Shown here piece by piece: positions 59,821-64,000 of a stretch of 64,000 nt of DNA. The stretch is taken from positions 101,755 to 165,754 of the forward strand of contig CALMYW010000517.1 in NCBI GenBank assembly GCA_937873665.1, in the 5' to 3' direction. Made by a program: the position numbers and the translations under genes. Source of the stretch: an uncultured Sphingorhabdus sp. GTDB taxonomy: Bacteria; Pseudomonadota; Alphaproteobacteria; Sphingomonadales; Sphingomonadaceae. The notes under the pieces were generated by a model. It saw nothing but the letters and a program-made list of their open reading frames with translations. It was not told where the DNA came from and did no database searches. How positions within the stretch are numbered: the first letter of the stretch is position 1; the number at the start of each line of letters is the position of its first letter.

Positions 59821-61095
59821 ATGTCCTCGCGCGCGCGTAACAAGCTCAATATCAAACAGGTGGCTGCGATCAGTAAGCCAGGTATTTACTCGGATGGCGG
59901 AGGTTTATACCTGCGCGTAAGGCCAGGTGGTCGTAGTTGGATCTTTATCGGGACATTTGAAGGTAAAAGATTCGAAATAGGGATTGGAATTGCTCAGAAG
60001 GTCTCTCTGGCCGAGGCTCGTAAGCAGGCTGAGCATTTCCGTGCGCTGATTTTCGACGGCAAAGATCCGCGTTTTGAAAAGCAGGAAGCCGAGGCCGAAC
60101 GGAGCCCTGAAAACAGATTCGGCTCTTTTGCCATGCAGTATGTCACCGACATCGAGGAAGGGTTCAAAAACCCCAAGCACCGCCAACAATGGCGCAATAC
60201 TCTCCAGACCTACGCCAAGCCTTTGTTTGATCTACCGCTTGCTAAGATATCAACCGAGCATGTGCTGGCAGTCCTGAAGCCCATTTGGTTGGCAAAACCA
60301 GAAACCGCTTCACGGGTGCGAGGAAGAATTGAGCGTATCCTCGATGCAGCGAAAGCCAAAGGCCTGCGCTCTGGCGACAATCCAGCAAGAGCTCGTGGCC
60401 ATCTCGAACTGCTGTTGCCAAAGCGGTCGAAGATTGAAGTTAAGCATCATGCAGCGCTGCCTTTTGATGAGATGGCTGCCTTCATGGAAGAACTACGCAA
60501 ACGGCCTGCCATTGCGGCAAGAGCATTGGAGTTCACAATCTTGACGGCTGCCCGGTCAGGTGAGGTTCGCGGGCTAACATGGGCTGAGCTGGATATCAGC
60601 GCAATGCTCTGGAAAGTTCCTGCATCGCGAATGAAAGCAGGCAAAGAACATATCGTGCCGTTGAGTGCTGACGCAGTAACGATTGTGACCGAACTGAAGA
60701 AGAAGTCCGACAAGCCGACCGACTTTGTGTTCAAGTCTCCACGGGGCGGTCCATTGTCGAACATGGCGATGAGCCAGCTGCTCAATCGGATCGGCCGGAC
60801 AGACATTACGGTCCACGGTTTTCGATCATCCTTTCGAGATTGGGCCGGCGACAAGACTTTATTCGGCCGCGAAGAGGTCGAAATGGCGTTGGCGCATACG
60901 ATCGCCTCAGCCACCGAGCGGGCTTACAGAAGAGGTCATGCCCTTGAAAAGCGTCGTGAATTGATGGAAGCGTGGGTGCAATATTGCGGAAATGGGGAAT
61001 TGACGGGCTCGGGAGGCAATGGCTCTAATGTCCTGTTTATGCCATTTGCAAGCAGCCTCGGCAAAGGCCAGCGAATCACGTTGAAAAGGCGCTGA
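59821..61095 (+). CDS. P4-type tyrosine integrase of an integrated island
   Basis: 424 residues from the ATG at 59821; a TTG at 59794 is an alternative. The N-terminal arm-binding domain (GIYSDGGGLYLRVRPGGRSW) is DUF4102-like. Catalytic residues are Arg in TAARSGEVRGLTW, His/Arg in VHGFRSSFRDWA, and His/Tyr in LAHTIASATERAYRRG. It sits 170 bases past the 3' end of tRNA-Ser, so it probably inserted its element there. The other island end lies beyond this window. Confidence 0.93.
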   Translation: MSSRARNKLNIKQVAAISKPGIYSDGGGLYLRVRPGGRSWIFIGTFEGKRFEIGIGIAQKVSLAEARKQAEHFRALIFDGKDPRFEKQEAEAERSPENRFGSFAMQYVTDIEEGFKNPKHRQQWRNTLQTYAKPLFDLPLAKISTEHVLAVLKPIWLAKPETASRVRGRIERILDAAKAKGLRSGDNPARARGHLELLLPKRSKIEVKHHAALPFDEMAAFMEELRKRPAIAARALEFTILTAARSGEVRGLTWAELDISAMLWKVPASRMKAGKEHIVPLSADAVTIVTELKKKSDKPTDFVFKSPRGGPLSNMAMSQLLNRIGRTDITVHGFRSSFRDWAGDKTLFGREEVEMALAHTIASATERAYRRGHALEKRRELMEAWVQYCGNGELTGSGGNGSNVLFMPFASSLGKGQRITLKRR

Positions 61096-61429
61096 ATTGC
61101 CCATAAGATACTGATTTATACATCCTATTGTCCGCCGCAGGCCTTGGCCATTTTTGACATTTTTAGCCAAATCCGCTAAAAATCGTGCAGCGATGTGTTC
61201 GGGATTTACCCATTTAGTCGGCTTATAGACCAAAATTTTCCGGACAAATTCGCACTTTCGAATGAGGTTCACAAAAGGGCCTGTCAGGAGATTGATCCCG
61301 ACAGCGAGATAGCATGCATCAGCCATTGGGCGCATTAGCCCAGCTTGATGCGGGCATTCCATTGCAACGCCAGCTTGTCGGTTGGCGGAGGCCCTTCGGG
61401 GGCCATCCACATACGCAATGGAGAATGAA
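61096..61429. other. Intergenic region inside the integrated island
   Basis: About 330 bases between the integrase and the next gene. It contains a hairpin with a TTCG-type loop at 61389-61404 just before the 61430 gene and an inverted CTGTC/GACAG pair near 61287-61309. The base composition is more AT-rich than the backbone. I see no gene. The hairpin may influence translation of the next gene. Confidence 0.4.
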
Positions 61430-62062
61430 ATGGATCAGCATGAGAAAAATTTGGTGGCGCAATCGCATGACCCGGCGATTGCGGCCCGGATCATCCGCAA
61501 CATCGCAAATGTTGAAAGCGACTGGCATTTGGCCAGCGACCTGTTGAGCGAGCGCATGATGCGCGAGGTTCGTGCGCTTGTCGCCAAACTCACACCCAAA
61601 GAATGGAAAGTAGCCGATTCAGGCTGGAGCGCCCTCATCGTGCCGCCCGATTGGAAGATGACAAAGGGCGTGGGAAAAGGCGACGCCTGGCTTGAAATCG
61701 TCGAGTTCTGTGATGCCGAAGACGAATATAGCTGGATTGCAGCGGCGATCGGGGTTGGCTCCACAAAGATGGGCTTGGAGTTGGTGTTCCGCAATGGACT
61801 GTTGCCATTGGCCCAGAAGGTTTTTGCCAATGACAAGGCTCTCGATGCTCTGCTCAAACTTGGATTTGTCCGTAACGAGGCCAAAGATCAATTGTTCTTG
61901 CCCGTCAAAGTGAGCGGTGATCTGCTCGCAAAGGGCTGGGAAGAGAATGATCTCGACAAAGCCTTGGCTCCCATCGGCAAGGCGGTCGAACTCGCCATCT
62001 CTGCAAAGGCTGAACTCGACAAGATTGTTGAGCAGGTCCGCGCAGCAGCGAAGCTCAAATAA
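61430..62062 (+). CDS. Hypothetical island protein
   Basis: 210 residues, GGAG five bases before the ATG at 61430. The middle (TPKEWKVADSGWSALIVPPD) and the C-terminal coiled-coil-like region (KAELDKIVEQVRAAAK) suggest a soluble protein. No motif recognised. It precedes the DUF3768 gene by 70 bases on the same strand. Confidence 0.65.
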   Translation: MDQHEKNLVAQSHDPAIAARIIRNIANVESDWHLASDLLSERMMREVRALVAKLTPKEWKVADSGWSALIVPPDWKMTKGVGKGDAWLEIVEFCDAEDEYSWIAAAIGVGSTKMGLELVFRNGLLPLAQKVFANDKALDALLKLGFVRNEAKDQLFLPVKVSGDLLAKGWEENDLDKALAPIGKAVELAISAKAELDKIVEQVRAAAKLK

Positions 62063-62132
62063 TCCCGATCGGCAGCAACAGGCGGTCACCGGCACGTTCG
62101 GTGGCCGTGCTGTTTGTTTGGAGAATATCATC

Positions 62133-62492
62133 ATGAACATGGACAAAGAGACGCAGTGCGCAACGCTGCCAAGGGCCGAAGCCATAGCCCAACTAAACGA
62201 TACTCTTCGCAAAACAGGTGAAGGTGGCACAATCGTGGTCACGCGCGGCGTATCTTCACTGAAAAACTTTGATCGAGCAGCCCTCACAGCGGCGCTTGCC
62301 GCCTATGATAGTTTTGACGCGGACAATGACCCCCATGGCGAACGAGACTTTGGCGATCTGACATTGTTCGATGCCGATTTGCTCTGGAAGATCGACTATT
62401 ACGACAAGGACCGGAAATTTGGTTCAGACGATCCTGCTGATCCCAATGTAACTACCCGCGTTCTCACAATCATGCTCGTGACGGAGTGGTGA
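62133..62492 (+). CDS. DUF3768 protein
   Basis: 119 residues. The signature stretches LRKTGEGGTIVVTRGVSSL, DSFDADNDPHGERDFGDLTL and WKIDYYDKDRKFG match DUF3768, a family found mainly on mobile elements and plasmids of alphaproteobacteria. Function unknown. GGAG nine bases upstream of the ATG. Confidence 0.85.
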   Translation: MNMDKETQCATLPRAEAIAQLNDTLRKTGEGGTIVVTRGVSSLKNFDRAALTAALAAYDSFDADNDPHGERDFGDLTLFDADLLWKIDYYDKDRKFGSDDPADPNVTTRVLTIMLVTEW

Positions 62493-62532
62493 GCATGGAC
62501 GCAATGTGCGGAAGAACTGCCTGCCCGTCAGT

Positions 62533-62778
62533 TTATAATCCGGCTTTGCCAAATAGCTCCGACGGTAAAATCTTTAGAGCATCAGCGATGCGCAGCAGAT
62601 TAAGCGCTGTGACGTTGCGTTCGCCACGTTCGATCTTGCCAGTATGGCTACGATCTATCCCCGAAATATGGGCAAGCGCCTCCTGTGAAATATTACAAGA
62701 CTTGCGGGCATCGCGGATCGCTTTGCCCAATGCCTTCAGGCAACGGTCTTCTTCGGGGGTTCTCGGATTGCTTGCCAC
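62533..62778 (-). CDS. XRE-family HTH transcriptional regulator
   Basis: 81 residues with an HTH of the Cro/cI type (ISQEALAHISGIDRSHTGKI then ERGERNVTALNLLRIADALK). The only minus-strand gene in this end of the island. It may control transcription of nearby cargo or a toxin partner, but no partner is obvious. Confidence 0.88.
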   Translation of the reverse strand: MASNPRTPEEDRCLKALGKAIRDARKSCNISQEALAHISGIDRSHTGKIERGERNVTALNLLRIADALKILPSELFGKAGL

Positions 62779-62886
62779 TGCGGCACAATCCCAAAACAGC
62801 GCTTATCAGGCCACGGCATTTACAGCCCATTTTCTAGTTGATGTTCTATGCTTGATCACGCATGAAAATCTAAAAGGAAGAAGAAA

Positions 62887-63288
62887 ATGAAACTTTCCAG
62901 AACTTTGTTGATCACCGCTTTTATTACGACCTCAGCGTCAGCACAGACGCAAACACAGATCGAAAAGCGATATAGTCGCGACTATGCCCAGTGCATGGAT
63001 GCATCGGGCGGCGTCACTGCCGATATGATGGATTGTCTGGGCACAGAGATTGACCGCCAAGATGCCCGGCTCAACCAAGCCTATGTCATGGTCATGCGTC
63101 CCTTGCCAAAGCCCCGGAAAGACAAGTTACGCGGATTGCAGCGAGCCTGGATAAAGCAGCGCGATGCTAAATGTGCCCGAGCCTCTGCAGAAGAAGGCGG
63201 AGGCTCGCTCTCCAGCATCATCTATTCCAGCTGCATTCTCGATGAGACCATCGGTCGGACAATCTTTCTTGAAAACTACAAAGGCTAG
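62887..63288 (+). CDS. LprI/DUF1311-like secreted protein
   Basis: 133 residues with a signal peptide (MKLSRTLLITAFITTSASAQ) and four Cys (QCMDASG, MDCLGTE, AKCARAS, SSCILDE) in the pattern of LprI-like lysozyme-inhibitor proteins. AGGAAG upstream supports the start. Start of a three-gene run with the next two small membrane proteins. Confidence 0.75.
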   Translation: MKLSRTLLITAFITTSASAQTQTQIEKRYSRDYAQCMDASGGVTADMMDCLGTEIDRQDARLNQAYVMVMRPLPKPRKDKLRGLQRAWIKQRDAKCARASAEEGGGSLSSIIYSSCILDETIGRTIFLENYKG

Positions 63289-63299
63289 GAGCGGGCGTC

Positions 63300-63596
63300 G
63301 TGGCATTCATCGTATCGTTGTTCAAATATCTCATTCTTGGCGCATGTTTCCTCATGCTGACAGGCATTGCGCTGTTCGTCTTTGCAGCCATCGACCCCAA
63401 AGGACCAATGCAGGGACTGGCGACACCCTATGCCATTGGCGGCGTGCTAATCGCTGTGGTCTTCATGATTATCAATCTAGGGGCAATCGCTATCCTGATT
63501 TCGCTGCATGATCGCCACAAGGAAATCGCGTCAGGTGTTCACCGCGTTGCTGAAGCCATCGAGCAAAGCAATGCTTCAAAGCGAAAAGAAGGGTGA
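63300..63596 (+). CDS. Small membrane protein of the island
   Basis: 98 residues starting at a GTG with AGGAG about seven bases before it. Two membrane helices (LILGACFLMLTGIALFVFAA and IGGVLIAVVFMIINLGAIAI), then a charged tail. Eleven bases after the LprI-like gene. No family recognised. Confidence 0.6.
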   Translation: MAFIVSLFKYLILGACFLMLTGIALFVFAAIDPKGPMQGLATPYAIGGVLIAVVFMIINLGAIAILISLHDRHKEIASGVHRVAEAIEQSNASKRKEG

Positions 63597-63600
63597 GCCA

Positions 63601-63984
63601 ATGATCCAGCGCGATAATCGACATATATTGATCGGCATTGGCTTTGTAGTCGCTGCGATTGCGATTGCTGGGGCTGTGTATTTCGGAATGAAGTTGGGGT
63701 CGGATAGTGATGTAACCTCACAGGAACAGCCTCCGATTGCTATAGCACCAGTGCAAACTGATCAGCCACCAACAGTGGTCGAAGCACCGCAAGTGGCTGA
63801 ACCAAAGATAAATGACAGCGCCATTTACGCGGCCATCCAAGGCGTCACCTACCGCAAAGACTATTGCGAGGAAGGCGAAGGCCCATCAATTTCGTTCGAT
63901 CGGATTGGCACGGACGATGTTACGGCAGCCACGATTTATGACTATTGTCCGTCGTCAGAACATTTGGCACTGATGGCTGCGTAA
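63601..63984 (+). CDS. Membrane-anchored hypothetical protein at the window edge
   Basis: 127 residues from the ATG at 63601 (AAGGGTGAG upstream). One membrane helix (IGIGFVVAAIAIAGAVYFG) near the N-terminus is followed by a proline-rich stretch (EQPPIAIAPVQTDQPPTVVE) and a soluble C-terminal part. Only four bases from the previous stop, so it is one operon with it. No family recognised. Confidence 0.6.
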   Translation: MIQRDNRHILIGIGFVVAAIAIAGAVYFGMKLGSDSDVTSQEQPPIAIAPVQTDQPPTVVEAPQVAEPKINDSAIYAAIQGVTYRKDYCEEGEGPSISFDRIGTDDVTAATIYDYCPSSEHLALMAA

Positions 63985-64000
63985 ATTAACGGAGTATTGG

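Overview
The window looks like a stretch of chromosome from an alphaproteobacterium of the order Sphingomonadales (Sphingopyxis/Sphingorhabdus-like). This is inferred from the GC-rich code, the rpmF-plsX-fabH-ihfA cluster, exosortase-A-associated polysaccharide genes, and dispersed hairpins carrying the CTGAGCCTGTCGAAG-type arm that is common in sphingomonads. The genus is a guess. Most of the window is ordinary housekeeping and accessory metabolism.

Layout. 1-2.5 kb: ribosomal protein L32 with the phospholipid/fatty-acid starters PlsX and FabH and the start of IHF-alpha. 2.7-6.2 kb: a MAPEG protein, a glyoxalase-II-like hydrolase, and an S24 (LexA/cI-like) repressor facing a small HTH gene across two identical palindromic operators. 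6.3-9.2 kb: an exosortase-A-associated glycosyltransferase and O-ligase. 9.2-19.7 kb: MscS channel, MaoC/thiolase/CMD/ABM genes, a beta-lactamase-fold hydrolase, a 2OG-Fe(II) hydroxylase, a dipeptide epimerase, a PHB depolymerase and an ABC exporter. 19.8-23 kb: a tonB-exbB-exbD-exbD energiser for outer-membrane uptake. 23-27 kb: cobalamin adenosyltransferase, GluQRS and an HNH protein. 27.3-33 kb: a light/DNA-repair neighbourhood with an SDR, two different photolyase/cryptochrome proteins (one with the four Fe-S cysteines of PhrB), DUF2256, an ABC1 kinase and a DCC thiol oxidoreductase. 33-47 kb: amidohydrolase, an orphan [2Fe-2S] subunit, bS21, FKBP, transporters, class I fumarase, a large secreted TPR-like protein and TesB. 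47.6-50.8 kb: class Ia ribonucleotide reductase nrdA-nrdB.

Two stretches look acquired. At 50.8-52.4 kb, directly behind nrdB, lies a strikingly AT-rich two-gene operon: a nucleotidyltransferase with a GSxARxE...SDLD motif, overlapped by four bases by a 2H-phosphoesterase-fold protein with two HxT motifs. This NTase + 2H-phosphoesterase cassette is the best candidate for an undescribed system. At 59.56 kb a tRNA-Ser(GGA) is followed at once by a P4-type tyrosine integrase and small unusual genes (DUF3768, XRE, LprI-like, membrane proteins). This is the left end of an integrated island that runs off the window.

Four long hairpin repeats, of two arm families, share the same GCGTAAAC octamer in the loop. 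One lies between nrdA and nrdB. Other oddities are a second SRAP-family gene that has lost its catalytic residues, an HTH-like gene fused in frame to a signal-peptide protein, a NrdA without an ATP cone, and an NRAMP-family transporter with an altered metal-site motif.
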